Source: Kibdelosporangium banguiense (lineage in GTDB: Bacteria > Actinomycetota > Actinomycetes > Mycobacteriales > Pseudonocardiaceae). From it: DNA of 64,000 nt. Below are positions 19,504 through 31,068 of the stretch, piece by piece (the first letter of the stretch is position 1; the number at the start of each line of letters is the position of its first letter). The position numbers were made by a program, and so were the translations under genes. The stretch spans positions 3,919,203 through 3,983,202 of the forward strand of contig NZ_JAGINW010000001.1 of NCBI RefSeq assembly GCF_017876405.1, in the 5' to 3' direction. Under the pieces are notes generated by a model that saw only the letters and a program-made list of their open reading frames with translations, was not told where the DNA came from and ran no database searches.

Positions 19504-21633
19504 GTGGCCTTGAGGATCTTCAGGAAAGGGCGCAACCGTACGGATCTGGAAGGGCAGCTGGCAGAAGGCGGTTTCCCCGCTGGGGTCGGCGTGCCTTCGA
19601 CCGTCCTCGTTGCCCTGCTGATACTGCTCGCCGGATTCAGCGCACTGCATTTGCGCGAGCCGGCCGTGTCCGCACCGGAGGCGGTTGTCGAGTCCCAGCG
19701 GGCGCTTGTGCAGAGCATGGCCAGGTCCGTCGCGGCCACGGCCGGTCAGAACGTCGCGGACCTGCGTACTGCGGTCACGGTCTCGGATCCGGCGCGTGAA
19801 CCTGCGGACCTGCTGGCCGCGGTGAACCAGAGCCAGCCCAAGTGGCAGGGCCTTTCCCTGCTGGAACGCGACACCGGCAAGCCGATCGCCACCCGCGGCG
19901 AGCCGATTCCGGCCCCGGATCCGCTCACCGACGCCATGATCACCCCGGTGGTCCGGGCGGACGGCGAGCTGTGGATGGTGGTCTCGGTCGTCCTGCCCGA
20001 CGACTCGGGACGAGTGCTCGTGGCGGCCACGGCCTCAGGCATTCCCAGTGTCCCGCTGGACGCTGACCTGCGGCAAGGGCTGCTGCTGACCAACCAGAAC
20101 AGCCAGATCATCGACCGCCGGGGCACGGTTCCCGCAGTCGACGACCAGCCCGCCCAGTCGCTGCTGGCCAGCGCGGCCGCAGCGGCCAGTGCCGGGCAGA
20201 CCGGCAGTTACGTCGGCGAACCCGGTCTGGACGAGCGTGCCATGGTCGTGGCCTACGCACCCGTGGTCGACGCGCGAGGACTTTCCCTGCTCTCGGTCGT
20301 GCGTTCGCCGTTGGCCGAGGCCGGACCGACCCAGCAGGGAGTACGGCCCGCGCTTGCGCTGGTCATCGTCGCGCTGGCCGGATTCGGGCTGATCAGGATG
20401 GCTCTCGTCGGCCCGGTTCGGCGGTTGCGCGCGGACATGTTGCAGGTCGCGGGCGGGAACTTGGACCATCGGACCCGGCTGTCGCATTCGTCGGAGACGC
20501 GCCGGATCGCGGCGGCCGTCGAGTACTGCCGGGCGAGTTTTCGCGGCGACCCGGCCCCACGCGTGCGGCGCTGGCCGTTGTTGTCGGCCCGCATCGCGGT
20601 CTTTCTCGCCGCGCTTGGGGTGCTCGCCTGGTCAGGATGGGTTGCCCTGACAGTGGGTGCCGGCACTGCCCAGGTGCCTGACTCGGTGGTCAGCGGCCAT
20701 CGAAGCCAGGTGGGCAACGCGGCCGAGACCATCCGCCGGACCGTCGGCGACGGGTTCACCGACCTGCAATCGGTCGCCAGGCTCAACGGCTCCCGAGACC
20801 CTGCCGTACTGCTGCCTGTTGTGCAGGAACTTGCTGGTCAGGAGCGGTTCCGCAGTGTGTACGTGATCGACCGGTCAGGGGTCGTGACCCCGACTTCCGC
20901 AGGCAGACCACCGTTGCGCGGGATCAACGTGCTGCCGGCTGACCCGGGCGTGCGGCTGCAGGACACCGCAGGCCGGGTGCCGGTTTTGTTCGCGCACGCG
21001 TTACTGCCTGGTGCGAACTTCACGCTGGTCGCGGAGTTCGACGTGGACCACCTCGCGGATTTGCTGAGGCGTGCCCCCGGCCGGGTCCGGCTGGTCGACT
21101 CGGAACTGCGCACGCTGGCCGCGACCGACGGCTTCGTCGCGTTCGAACAACTGCCTGGGCAGGACGCGCGGCGCGGCGTCGCCGAGGCGCTCTCGGGGCG
21201 GCCCGCCGCCAGGGTGGACGGCGCCGGCCGGGACCGGTCGGTGCTCGTGGCGCGGCCGGTCGAGGACCTGCCGTGGGCCATTGTCTCGCAAAAGCCGGTG
21301 AGTGAGCTGAGTCTGCCCGGCAACGAAGTACGGCGTGGAGCGATGCTCGTCGCGTTGATCGGCGGCCTGCTCGCGATATTGCTGTTCGGCTGGCACCACC
21401 TGGTGCTGATCAGGCCGCTTCGCCGGGTCGCGGCGGCGGGAAAGTTCACCGGCGTGATCTTCCCGGAGCGGCAGGACGAGATCGGAACCATCGCCTGTTG
21501 CCTGGAGATCTGCCGGCAGGCCCTGTCCGACGGAGTCGAACGACTCGGCGTGGCACGCCGCCCGAGAGGCGCGGCCACCGAGGACACCATGCAACTGCCC
21601 CGGATCACCGCTGATACCCGAGCCGAGGTCTGA
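19504..21633 (+). CDS. Membrane protein with duplicated Cache-like/HAMP modules and no output domain
   Basis: The start is GTG 19504 or TTG 19510; the longer frame has no support. The roughly 709-residue protein repeats one plan twice. First copy: a transmembrane helix at about 30-50 (T-V-L-V-A-L-L-I-L-L-A-G-F), an extracytoplasmic region of about 200 residues, a second helix (L-A-L-V-I-V-A-L-A-G-F-G-L) and a HAMP-like segment (V-G-P-V-R-R-L-R-A-D-M). Second copy: a helix near 365, another sensor-like region, a helix near 610 and R-P-L-R-R-V-A-A-A-G-K. No kinase, cyclase or chemotaxis output domain follows. It ends 1 bp before pgsB, so it is co-expressed with the polymer synthase and may be a structural or sensing subunit (inference). 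Confidence 0.75.
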   Translation: MALRIFRKGRNRTDLEGQLAEGGFPAGVGVPSTVLVALLILLAGFSALHLREPAVSAPEAVVESQRALVQSMARSVAATAGQNVADLRTAVTVSDPAREPADLLAAVNQSQPKWQGLSLLERDTGKPIATRGEPIPAPDPLTDAMITPVVRADGELWMVVSVVLPDDSGRVLVAATASGIPSVPLDADLRQGLLLTNQNSQIIDRRGTVPAVDDQPAQSLLASAAAAASAGQTGSYVGEPGLDERAMVVAYAPVVDARGLSLLSVVRSPLAEAGPTQQGVRPALALVIVALAGFGLIRMALVGPVRRLRADMLQVAGGNLDHRTRLSHSSETRRIAAAVEYCRASFRGDPAPRVRRWPLLSARIAVFLAALGVLAWSGWVALTVGAGTAQVPDSVVSGHRSQVGNAAETIRRTVGDGFTDLQSVARLNGSRDPAVLLPVVQELAGQERFRSVYVIDRSGVVTPTSAGRPPLRGINVLPADPGVRLQDTAGRVPVLFAHALLPGANFTLVAEFDVDHLADLLRRAPGRVRLVDSELRTLAATDGFVAFEQLPGQDARRGVAEALSGRPAARVDGAGRDRSVLVARPVEDLPWAIVSQKPVSELSLPGNEVRRGAMLVALIGGLLAILLFGWHHLVLIRPLRRVAAAGKFTGVIFPERQDEIGTIACCLEICRQALSDGVERLGVARRPRGAATEDTMQLPRITADTRAEV

Positions 21634-21634
21634 C

Positions 21635-23212
21635 GTGCTGTTCCTGTTCGTGGTCTTCACGACCGCATGTTTGTCCCTGCTGGTTCTGGGAGTGGTCGAG
21701 CAACGCCGCCACTACGCGAATCTGCGCCGCATCCCGACCCGTGTGCTCGTCAACGGAATTCGCGGCAAAAGCTCGATCACACGCCTCTGCGCGGGCGCTC
21801 TACGCGGAGGCGGCCTGGTGACCGTGGCCAAGACGACCGGCACTGCGGCCCGGTTCATCCACCCCGACGGCAGCGAGGAACCGGTGTACCGGAAATTCGG
21901 CATCGCCAATGTGGTCGAGCAGATCGGCATTGTCCGGCGTGCCTCCGCCTACCGTCCGGACGTGCTCACGATCGAGTGCATGGCCGTGCAGCCCGACCTG
22001 CAGGAGATCAACCAGCGCAAACTGATCCAGTCCACCATCGGTGTGCTCTGCAACGTCCGCGAGGACCACCTGGCCGAGATGGGCCCCACGCTGGACGACG
22101 TCGCCCGTTCGCTGAGCCGTTCGATGCCGGTCGGCGGCATCTGCGTGACCGCGGAACAGGAACGCCTGCACATCCTTCAGCAGGAGGCCAAGCGCCGTGA
22201 CTGCAAGCTCATCGCGGTCGAGCCCGAGTCCGTGACCGACGAGCAGATGGCCGGCTTCAGCTGGATCACCTTCAAGGAGAACGTGGCGATCGCACTCGCG
22301 GTCGCGGATCTGCTTGGCGTGAACCGGCAGTCCGCGCTCGCCGGCATGTGGGACGCGGCCCCCGACCCAGGCGTGCTTTCCGTGCAGCGCTACCAGGCAG
22401 GCAGCCTCCACCTGCGGTTCGCGAACATCTTCGCGGCCAACGACCCCGAGTCGACCTTGATGAACATCGAACAGCTGCTGGGCAACAAGGCCATCGAACG
22501 CCCCCTGCACGTGGTGATCAACTGCCGGCCCGACCGAATCGAACGCAACGGCCAGATGGGCGCCCTGATCCCGCGCATCGACCCCGTCCGTGTAGTCCTG
22601 ATCGGCGAACAGACCCGCAGCGCCCGAGCCGCGATCCCCACCTCATGGCAGGGCGAAGTCGTGGACCTCGGTGGCCGTCAGGACCCGGGCAAACTGCTGG
22701 CCGGCGTCCTCAACGCAATGGCGGGCACAGCCTCCCTGGTGACCATCGGCAACATTCACGGCCAGGGCGAGGTCCTCCTCGAACAACTGGCCACCCTCCA
22801 GCCCGCCGACCCCCAACAGCCAAGTGCCGGCCCTTCACTACCCCCGGAGCCTCAGCCCACCAGCGGATTTCTCCCCCCGACCGAGCCCTGGCCCGGCCCC
22901 TCGGCACAAGCCCAGCCCACCGGATTCCACTCGCCGGTCGAGTCCTGGCCCGGCGCCGAACTGCTGCAGTCCGTGGAACCGGGCACTGTTGCTCGAGTGC
23001 AGCCAGCAGGTCGTCGGTTGTCGTCGGAGTACTGGTTTGTCACAGGATCGCAGCCGGTCGAGCCCGAGGCTGTGAAACCCAAGCCTGCCAATGGTTCTCG
23101 GCCCAGTCCGGTGCCGCGGCGGTCTTCGGCGGTGCAGCGGACCATTCCGTTGCCGCGGAGGGTGGCGCCGCCTGGTGAAGGTGGGGTTCCCGATCCGGGG
23201 AGTGGGTCGTGA
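21635..23212 (+). CDS. pgsB: Poly-gamma-glutamate synthase catalytic subunit PgsB/CapB-like, with C-terminal extension
   Basis: The N-terminus has one membrane helix (L-F-L-F-V-V-F-T-T-A-C-L-S-L-L-V-L-G) followed by V-L-V-N-G-I-R-G-K-S-S-I-T-R, the ATP-binding loop of PgsB/CapB amide ligases. T-I-E-C-M-A-V-Q-P and N-V-R-E-D-H are also diagnostic. The family polymerises glutamate through gamma-amide bonds at the membrane. Known proteins are about 390-440 residues; this one has 525. The extra C-terminal 125 residues are rich in Pro and Ser and repeat a short unit (S-G-F-L-P-P-T-E-P-W-P-G, then T-G-F-H-S-P-V-E-S-W-P-G). GTG 21635 starts 1 bp after the preceding stop, and the stop overlaps the pgsC start. 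Confidence 0.9.
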   Translation: MLFLFVVFTTACLSLLVLGVVEQRRHYANLRRIPTRVLVNGIRGKSSITRLCAGALRGGGLVTVAKTTGTAARFIHPDGSEEPVYRKFGIANVVEQIGIVRRASAYRPDVLTIECMAVQPDLQEINQRKLIQSTIGVLCNVREDHLAEMGPTLDDVARSLSRSMPVGGICVTAEQERLHILQQEAKRRDCKLIAVEPESVTDEQMAGFSWITFKENVAIALAVADLLGVNRQSALAGMWDAAPDPGVLSVQRYQAGSLHLRFANIFAANDPESTLMNIEQLLGNKAIERPLHVVINCRPDRIERNGQMGALIPRIDPVRVVLIGEQTRSARAAIPTSWQGEVVDLGGRQDPGKLLAGVLNAMAGTASLVTIGNIHGQGEVLLEQLATLQPADPQQPSAGPSLPPEPQPTSGFLPPTEPWPGPSAQAQPTGFHSPVESWPGAELLQSVEPGTVARVQPAGRRLSSEYWFVTGSQPVEPEAVKPKPANGSRPSPVPRRSSAVQRTIPLPRRVAPPGEGGVPDPGSGS

Positions 23213-23691
23213 TCGCGGGCGGGCTGCTCAGCGAGGTCGCGACGCTGGGGCTGGCGATCGGGCTGGTGTTCTCGCTTGTCTGCTATCTGGCCACGAATCT
23301 GTCGCCGGGCGGGATGATCACGCCCGGGTGGCTGGCGCTCACCATGGTCGAGGACTACCGGCGGGCCGCGATCATCGTGGTCACCACCGCGCTCACCTTC
23401 ATCCTGACCAAGATTCTGCAGCGGGTGGTCATTCTTTACGGCAAGCGGTTGTTCGCCGCTGTCGTGCTGGCCGGGGTGTTGCTGCAGACATCGCTTTTCG
23501 TGCTGATTCAAAGCGATTATCCGTTGTTGTTCGCTCACCAGACGCTTGGGTTCGTCGTGCCCGGCCTGATCGCGTACCAGCTTGTGCGCCAACCACCGGT
23601 TGCCACTGTGCTGAGTACGACGGCGGTCAGTCTGGCCAGCTATGGAGTGTTGATCAGCGGCGTCCTGGTCGGCCTGGTGCCGACCACCTGA
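23209..23691 (+). CDS. pgsC: Poly-gamma-glutamate biosynthesis membrane protein PgsC/CapC-like
   Basis: The 160-residue protein consists almost wholly of four to five membrane helices and has the conserved PgsC start region (G-L-V-F-S-L-V-C-Y-L-A-T-N-L-S-P-G-G). The GTG overlaps the pgsB stop (GTGA), as in known pgsBC/capBC pairs, where PgsC forms the membrane complex with PgsB. No PgsA/CapA-type metallophosphoesterase or PgsE/CapE small protein is visible nearby. The double Cache/HAMP protein and the NlpC/P60 protein occupy those positions instead. Confidence 0.87.
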   Translation: MIAGGLLSEVATLGLAIGLVFSLVCYLATNLSPGGMITPGWLALTMVEDYRRAAIIVVTTALTFILTKILQRVVILYGKRLFAAVVLAGVLLQTSLFVLIQSDYPLLFAHQTLGFVVPGLIAYQLVRQPPVATVLSTTAVSLASYGVLISGVLVGLVPTT

Positions 23692-23709
23692 CGAAAGGCA
23701 GGAAGTGAC

Positions 23710-24731
23710 ATGTCCAGAACCACCACGGCCATACGGGCAGGCGTCCTGCTCGGAGTCATCGGTGTGGCCGCCGGGGCCTTTGTCTACTTCGACCAGGAAA
23801 CGCCGCCGCCCGCCCCGGTGGCCGGCGCCACCAGACAAAATGCCTTGCCCGAAAGCGTGAATGACGGTTACACGTTCGAGCGATTGGACAATCCGCCACG
23901 CACAGTCGTCCGTGACAGTCGCACGGTTGTTGCCGCCACGATGACCGATGGTGCCCGAACCGTCGTGATCACAGGGCCAAGTCGTACGTTCCGTGAGCCG
24001 AAAGCCACCACGGCCGATGTCACGACCAATGCCTGGGTACGGCTCGCGCCTCAGGCGTGGAAGCAAGGAGACGAGTCGGCGGACTGGTTGCGGCCATGGT
24101 TGACCAAGGCAATGAGCGACAAAAGCCCGGACGTGCTTGCCGTGGCGATGGAATACCTCGACGGCGCCGCCGAGCAGAAGAACGCCGAGGGGGTGCGGTT
24201 CCGTGGCGATGCCTCGTTCGGGCCGGTCGCGTCGACAGGCGCGGGCCGCCTCGAACGCTCGGATTTCTACGACTACCTAGGCGTGCCATGGACATTCGCG
24301 GACGGCACGCGAACAAAGCCCGACAGCAAGCACTACGGAGCTGTGGACTGCTCGGGCTTCGTGCGGCTGGTCTACGGCTACCGCATGGAGTACCCGCTGC
24401 TCGGCACGAACACCCGTGGCCCCGGCCTGCCTCGACGCGCGTACGCGATCGCCGCGTTTGGCCCAGGCGTCACGCCCGTACCCAATACAGGGCAGCGCAG
24501 CACCGCATACGACGCCCTGCAACCTGGTGACCTGGTCTTTTTCGAGGTCGAAGGCGGCGCGGACGAACTCGACCACGCCGGCATCTACCTCGGTGCCGAC
24601 TCCGACGGCCGGCACCGGTTCATGTCCAGCCGTGAACGGATCAACGGCCCCACCCTCGGCGACGTGGGCGGAACATCACTGCTGGACGACGGCGGCATGT
24701 ACTCCCGGGGCTTCCGGGCAGCCCGCCGGAT

Positions 24732-24735
<4 letters not shown>
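23710..24735 (+). CDS. Membrane-anchored NlpC/P60-family hydrolase
   Basis: The 341-residue protein has an N-terminal signal anchor (A-G-V-L-L-G-V-I-G-V-A-A-G-A-F-V) and a C-terminal papain-like NlpC/P60 fold. Catalytic Cys214 lies in V-D-C-S-G-F-V-R-L and His289 in D-H-A-G-I-Y-L-G. The domain hydrolyses gamma-glutamyl or muramyl-peptide bonds outside the cell. It comes 18 bp after pgsC, so a role in processing or releasing the gamma-linked glutamate polymer, rather than peptidoglycan, is plausible (inference). Its stop overlaps the stop of the convergent glgE by a few bases. Confidence 0.86.
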
Positions 24736-26699
<1,964 letters not shown>

Positions 26700-27070
26700 A
26701 GAGGCACTCCTCAAGTCCGGGTTCTGCCTCTAGTCTGCCGTGTCCGAGTGCTTATCACGTAACGGGGTTGGCCCGAACCCGCCGGTAAGCCCGGGTTAAC
26801 CCGATGTTGACGAGGCGGGATCAGGCAAGATCACCTTCTCTCGGGTGTCCCGCCTGGAATCCACCGTGCCGGGAGGACAGCCGGCAGACGTACCCGGTCT
26901 CGCCGGGAACAAACGGTCCGTTCGGGCGAAGCATGCCCGTGCGGCCGGCGACCTGCGGACCGGAAGGTCTCATAACCTGTTTTTATCGGCCCACCAGGGG
27001 ATGGGAACACCGGTTTTCCCGCCTGAAAGGGCCCTTCAAGATCACCTGCATCGGTAAGTATGGTGCTCGG
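26700..27070. other. Divergent intergenic region between glgE and glgP
   Basis: These 371 bp hold no credible gene. They must carry promoters for both directions. TTGACG at about 26808 is a possible -35 element toward glgP, but no convincing -10 hexamer follows at the right distance. The reading frame of glgP stays open through this stretch without a plausible protein. Confidence 0.5.
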
Positions 27071-29644
27071 GTGAAAGCTGTGCGTCGTTTCGCCGTCCGT
27101 GCCGGCCTGCCGGAGTCGCTCGCCGAGCTGGGCACTCTGGCCAACAACCTGAGGTGGACCTGGCATCCGCCGACCCAGGACCTCTTCGCCACGGTGGATC
27201 CGAAGGCGTGGGAGGAGCTGGGGGGCGACCCGTTGCGGATGCTGGAGCAGGCGCCCGCCGAGCGGCTGCGCCGGCTGGCGGCCGACGAGGACTTCATGAC
27301 CCGGGTCCGGGCCATCTCCGACGACCTGAAGCGCTACGTGACCAGCGATCGCTGGTACCAGCGGCGCAACGAGGAACTGACGCACCGCGCCGAGGGCGAC
27401 CCGGCGGCGCTGCGGCTGCCGCGGTCGATCGCGTACTTCTCGATGGAGTTCGGCGTCACCGAGGCGTTGCCGAACTACTCCGGCGGACTCGGTGTGCTCG
27501 CCGGTGACCACCTGAAAGCCGCGTCCGACCTGGGCGTGCCGCTGATCGGTGTGGGGCTGCTGTACCGCTCCGGCTACTTCCGGCAGTCGCTGTCGGCCGA
27601 GGGCTGGCAGGTCGAGCACTACCCGGTGATCGACCCGCGTGGCCTGCCGCTCGAACCGCTGACCGAGCCGTCGGGCGTACCGCTGCTTGTGCACGTTTCG
27701 ATGCCTGGCGGCCGGGTGCTGCGTGCGCGGATCTGGAAGGCCAACGTCGGCCGGGTGCCGCTGCTGCTGCTCGACTCCGACGTGGAGGAGAACGACGAGG
27801 ACCTGCGCGGGGTCACCGACCGGCTGTACGGCGGCGACCAGGACCACCGCATCCGCCAGGAGATCCTCGCCGGGGTCGGCGGCGTACGCGCCGTGCGGAC
27901 GTACTGCGAGCTGACCGGCCACCCGCAGCCTGAGGTGTTCCACACCAACGAAGGTCACGCGGGCTTCCTGGGGCTGGAGCGTGTCCGTGAGCTGATGGCG
28001 GCTGAGGGTCTCGACTTCGACCAGTCGCTGTCGGCTGTGCGCGCCGGGACGGTCTTCACCACGCACACGCCCGTGCCCGCGGGCATCGACCGGTTCCCGG
28101 TGGACCTGGTCCGGCACTACTTCGGCGGCGGCAATCTGCTGCCCGGCCTGGACGTGGAGCGGGTGCTCGCGCTCGGTGCGGAAGAGAACGCCGGCATGTT
28201 CAACATGGCGCACATGGGCCTGCGGCTGGCGCAACGCGCGAACGGTGTGTCCAAGCTGCACGGCGAGGTCAGCCGGTCGATGTTCGGCGGACTGTGGCCG
28301 GGCTTCGACACCCACGAGGTGCCGATCAAGTCGGTCACCAACGGCGTGCACGGCCCGACCTGGGCGGCCCGCGAGATCTCGAAGCTGCTGGGTGAGTCCG
28401 AAGTAGACACCGAAGTGGGGCTGACCGGCTTCCAGCCTGTGACGGATGCTTTGCTGTGGGAACTGCGCTGCGGTCTGCGGGACCGGCTCGTGCACGAGGT
28501 CCGCAGGCGTGTCCGTGAGGCGTGGTTGCAGCGCGGCGCGTCGTCACTGGAACTGTCGTGGACCGACTCGGTGTTCGACCCCGACGTGCTGACCGTCGGC
28601 TTCGCCCGGCGCGTGCCGACATACAAGCGGCTCACGCTGATGCTGCGCGACCCGGCCCGGCTCAAGGCGATCCTGCTCGACCCCGAACGGCCGGTCCAGC
28701 TGGTCGTGGCCGGCAAGTCGCACCCGGCCGACGACGGCGGCAAGGCGCTGATCCAGCAGATCGTCCAGTTCGCCGACGACCCCGAAGTACGGCACAGGAT
28801 CGTGTTCCTGCCCGACTACGACATGTCGATGGCCCGGTATTTGTACTGGGGCTGCGACGTCTGGCTGAACAACCCGATGCGGCCGTTGGAAGCGTGCGGA
28901 ACCTCCGGCATGAAGGCGGCCTTGAACGGCGGCCTGAACCTGTCCATCAGGGACGGTTGGTGGGACGAGTTCTACGACGGCCGCAACGGCTGGGCGATCC
29001 CGACCGCGGACGGCGTGACCGACCCCGTGCGCCGTGACGACCTCGAAGCCTCAGCCCTGTACGACCTCATCACCTCCCAGGTCGCGCCCACGTACTACGA
29101 CCGCGGCACCGACGGAGTCCCTTCGCGCTGGATGGAACTGGTCCGGCACACCCTGGCCTCCCTCGGCCCCAAGGTGCAGGCCACCCGAATGGTCCGCGAA
29201 TACGTGGAATCCTTCTACGCGCCCGCGGCCACGTCGGCCTCCCGCGCCAACTCCGACGGCTACCAGCAAGCCAAGGACCTCGCCGCCTACCGAGGCCGAG
29301 TCGACGCAGCCTGGCACCACGTCCGCGTAACCGACAGCGAACTGACCCTCCCCGACGGAAAAACTCCGGTGATCGGCGAACGCGTCCAGGTCCGCTCTTC
29401 AGTCGAACTGGCGGGCCTCCAGCCGGCCGACGTCGAAGTCCAAGCCGTAGTCGGCCGAGTCGGCGACACAGACGACCTGCTCGACGTCGTCACAGTCCCG
29501 ATGAACCCGGACAGCGACGGCACCTACGTAGCCGAACTCCCGTTGCCGCACGCCGGCGCATTGGGGTACACGGTCCGCGTGCTGCCCAAGCACGACCTGC
29601 TGTCCTCAACCGCCGAGCTAGGCCGCGTCATCCTCGCCAACTGA
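27071..29644 (+). CDS. glgP: Alpha-glucan phosphorylase
   Basis: The start is placed at GTG 27071 (product begins V-K-A-V-R-R-F-A-V-R), where similarity to actinobacterial alpha-glucan family phosphorylases begins; the open frame upstream to 26804 is not protein-like. The 857-residue enzyme has the DUF3417-type N-terminus, N-Y-S-G-G-L-G-V-L-A-G-D-H, and the pyridoxal-phosphate lysine K615 in G-T-S-G-M-K-A-A-L-N. The C-terminal 150 residues form an Ig-like extension. It releases glucose 1-phosphate from the non-reducing ends of glycogen-type glucans and thus opposes GlgE and GlgB. Confidence 0.94.
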   Translation: MKAVRRFAVRAGLPESLAELGTLANNLRWTWHPPTQDLFATVDPKAWEELGGDPLRMLEQAPAERLRRLAADEDFMTRVRAISDDLKRYVTSDRWYQRRNEELTHRAEGDPAALRLPRSIAYFSMEFGVTEALPNYSGGLGVLAGDHLKAASDLGVPLIGVGLLYRSGYFRQSLSAEGWQVEHYPVIDPRGLPLEPLTEPSGVPLLVHVSMPGGRVLRARIWKANVGRVPLLLLDSDVEENDEDLRGVTDRLYGGDQDHRIRQEILAGVGGVRAVRTYCELTGHPQPEVFHTNEGHAGFLGLERVRELMAAEGLDFDQSLSAVRAGTVFTTHTPVPAGIDRFPVDLVRHYFGGGNLLPGLDVERVLALGAEENAGMFNMAHMGLRLAQRANGVSKLHGEVSRSMFGGLWPGFDTHEVPIKSVTNGVHGPTWAAREISKLLGESEVDTEVGLTGFQPVTDALLWELRCGLRDRLVHEVRRRVREAWLQRGASSLELSWTDSVFDPDVLTVGFARRVPTYKRLTLMLRDPARLKAILLDPERPVQLVVAGKSHPADDGGKALIQQIVQFADDPEVRHRIVFLPDYDMSMARYLYWGCDVWLNNPMRPLEACGTSGMKAALNGGLNLSIRDGWWDEFYDGRNGWAIPTADGVTDPVRRDDLEASALYDLITSQVAPTYYDRGTDGVPSRWMELVRHTLASLGPKVQATRMVREYVESFYAPAATSASRANSDGYQQAKDLAAYRGRVDAAWHHVRVTDSELTLPDGKTPVIGERVQVRSSVELAGLQPADVEVQAVVGRVGDTDDLLDVVTVPMNPDSDGTYVAELPLPHAGALGYTVRVLPKHDLLSSTAELGRVILAN

Positions 29645-29650
29645 GTTTGC

Positions 29651-29699
29651 CCCCAATGCCACATTGGTGTCATCTGATGCCACCAATGTGGCATTGGGG
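29651..29699. repeat. Palindrome with 19-bp perfect arms, same family as 6451-6505
   Basis: The arms CCCCAATGCCACATTGGTG (29651-29669) and its exact complement (29681-29699) flank an 11-nt centre that can itself pair partly. It lies between the stops of glgP and the convergent gene at 29714, where it could work as a bidirectional terminator. The CCCCAATGnnGCnTTGG theme and the CATCnGATGCCACC centre match the element near sthA 23 kb away, so it is an interspersed repeat family rather than a one-off hairpin. Confidence 0.85.
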
Positions 29700-29713
29700 A
29701 CGCACAAACTGTC

Positions 29714-30781
29714 TCAGGCGAGGTCGAGGCGGCGGCGGGTCAGGGCGACTCGGGGCCACCATGGGACGAGGCGTTCGGCTTTGGCGAGGGTTCGGCGGGC
29801 GGCCGAGTTGTCGCCGGCGGCCATGTAGGCGCGGGCGAGGGTGGCCAGGTGGTCGGCCCGGCCGAGTGAGCCGTGGTTGTTGTTGCAGGCCATTCTCGCC
29901 AGTTGGACGGCGAGCTGGGGGTCACCGGCCAGCAGGGCGATCAGGGCGCGGGCTCCGTCGAGCATGTAGCTGGGGTTGCCGAGTTCAATGGCTTCGTGCA
30001 GGGCGCGGGCCGCGACGGGTAACCCATCTGAGGCGGCCAATTGGCCTGCTTCGATTGCCGCGCCGGTGAGGCCTGCGACCGTGGCCATGGCGGCTGCGGC
30101 GTCATGCTGCTCGGCGTCGGAGGACATGCCGATGGCCAAGGTCAGAGCCTCGGCGTAACGTCCGCGCGCCTCCAGGACCAGGACCCGGGACGCGCGCACG
30201 GCCCGCATCTGGGGGTGGGCCACTGAAAGCTGGCTGACCAGCCGTTCCGCCGCGTCCAACTCCCCGGCCTGCACCAGGTCGAACACCTGCAGGACGCCCG
30301 GAGTCATCTCGGCCCAGGGCTGCCGGAACAGCAACCACCCGGTGGACATCCGGTCCGGAACCATCGACTTGATCAACGCGGCAGCGCCGCCCAGCGCCAT
30401 CCCCAGCCCGGCGACAAAGCCGAACGTCACGACCGCGGCCAACCCCGCGAAAACCGACACCAAAGCCGCGCCCACCAGCCGCCGCCGTGCAGGTAACCGC
30501 CCAGGACCGACATCGACCGACAGCGCCAGCGGCAACGCCCGCACCGAAACAACCCGCCACTCCGCCACCCTCGGCCCAATCCCGATGACGACGCCGTGCA
30601 CACGCACCCCGAACAGCAACGCCCCAACCAGCAGACCGAGCTTGATGACAGCAAACGTCACGATTGCACCGACCAGCGCCCCGAGCAGCCCGAACACAAT
30701 GCCCACCCGCGACCACTCAATGGCCACGACCGCGGTCACCACCGCGATGACCAGGTAAGTTCCGGAGCAAACTGTCCGCAC
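29714..30781 (-). CDS. Membrane protein with C-terminal TPR-like repeats
   Basis: The 355-residue protein has two or three hydrophobic helices in the first 60 residues and another pair near 100-130. A helical domain follows (about 165-350) with repeated A-x-x-L-x-x-A-x-x-L patterns typical of tetratricopeptide-like repeats (V-Q-A-G-E-L-D-A-A-E-R-L; A-A-G-D-N-S-A-A-R-R-T-L). The segment G-V-V-I-G-I-G-P-R-V resembles membrane M50-type proteins, but no H-E-x-x-H is present. The function is unknown. GTG 30781 is the longest start; a GTG about 13 codons further in is possible. Confidence 0.72.
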   Translation of the reverse strand: MRTVCSGTYLVIAVVTAVVAIEWSRVGIVFGLLGALVGAIVTFAVIKLGLLVGALLFGVRVHGVVIGIGPRVAEWRVVSVRALPLALSVDVGPGRLPARRRLVGAALVSVFAGLAAVVTFGFVAGLGMALGGAAALIKSMVPDRMSTGWLLFRQPWAEMTPGVLQVFDLVQAGELDAAERLVSQLSVAHPQMRAVRASRVLVLEARGRYAEALTLAIGMSSDAEQHDAAAAMATVAGLTGAAIEAGQLAASDGLPVAARALHEAIELGNPSYMLDGARALIALLAGDPQLAVQLARMACNNNHGSLGRADHLATLARAYMAAGDNSAARRTLAKAERLVPWWPRVALTRRRLDLA

Positions 30782-31068
30782 GAGACAGAGACGTTACGCA
30801 CCCATCGTTCGCAAACCTACGTCCACAGGGGTGTCCATCGGGGCAGATCTGCTCGGTCGGCGTATCCGGCACAAAGGAAAACCCGGCCCACGAGGGACCG
30901 GGCGGATATGGGAGTTGGTGTTCGGCGAAGTCCGCGGGCCGCAGGATACGCCACCAGTGGCGGCCTGCGCCTCTGGTGGCATCCGCCGACAGTGCTCCGG
31001 CAACGTAGCCCCCGCCAGGATTCACGATTACCCCTACTCGCACTCACCAAGAGTAGCCGGTTGCCACG

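Noticed and set aside
26831..28495. 554-codon open frame opposite glgP
   Set aside because: It is a shadow of the phosphorylase gene with no protein-like motifs.
30717..31043. Possible small gene on the complement strand between the TPR protein and rhodanese genes
   Set aside because: It has no ribosome-binding site, overlaps the start of the TPR-protein gene and its product matches nothing I recognise. The 287-bp gap is better treated as non-coding.
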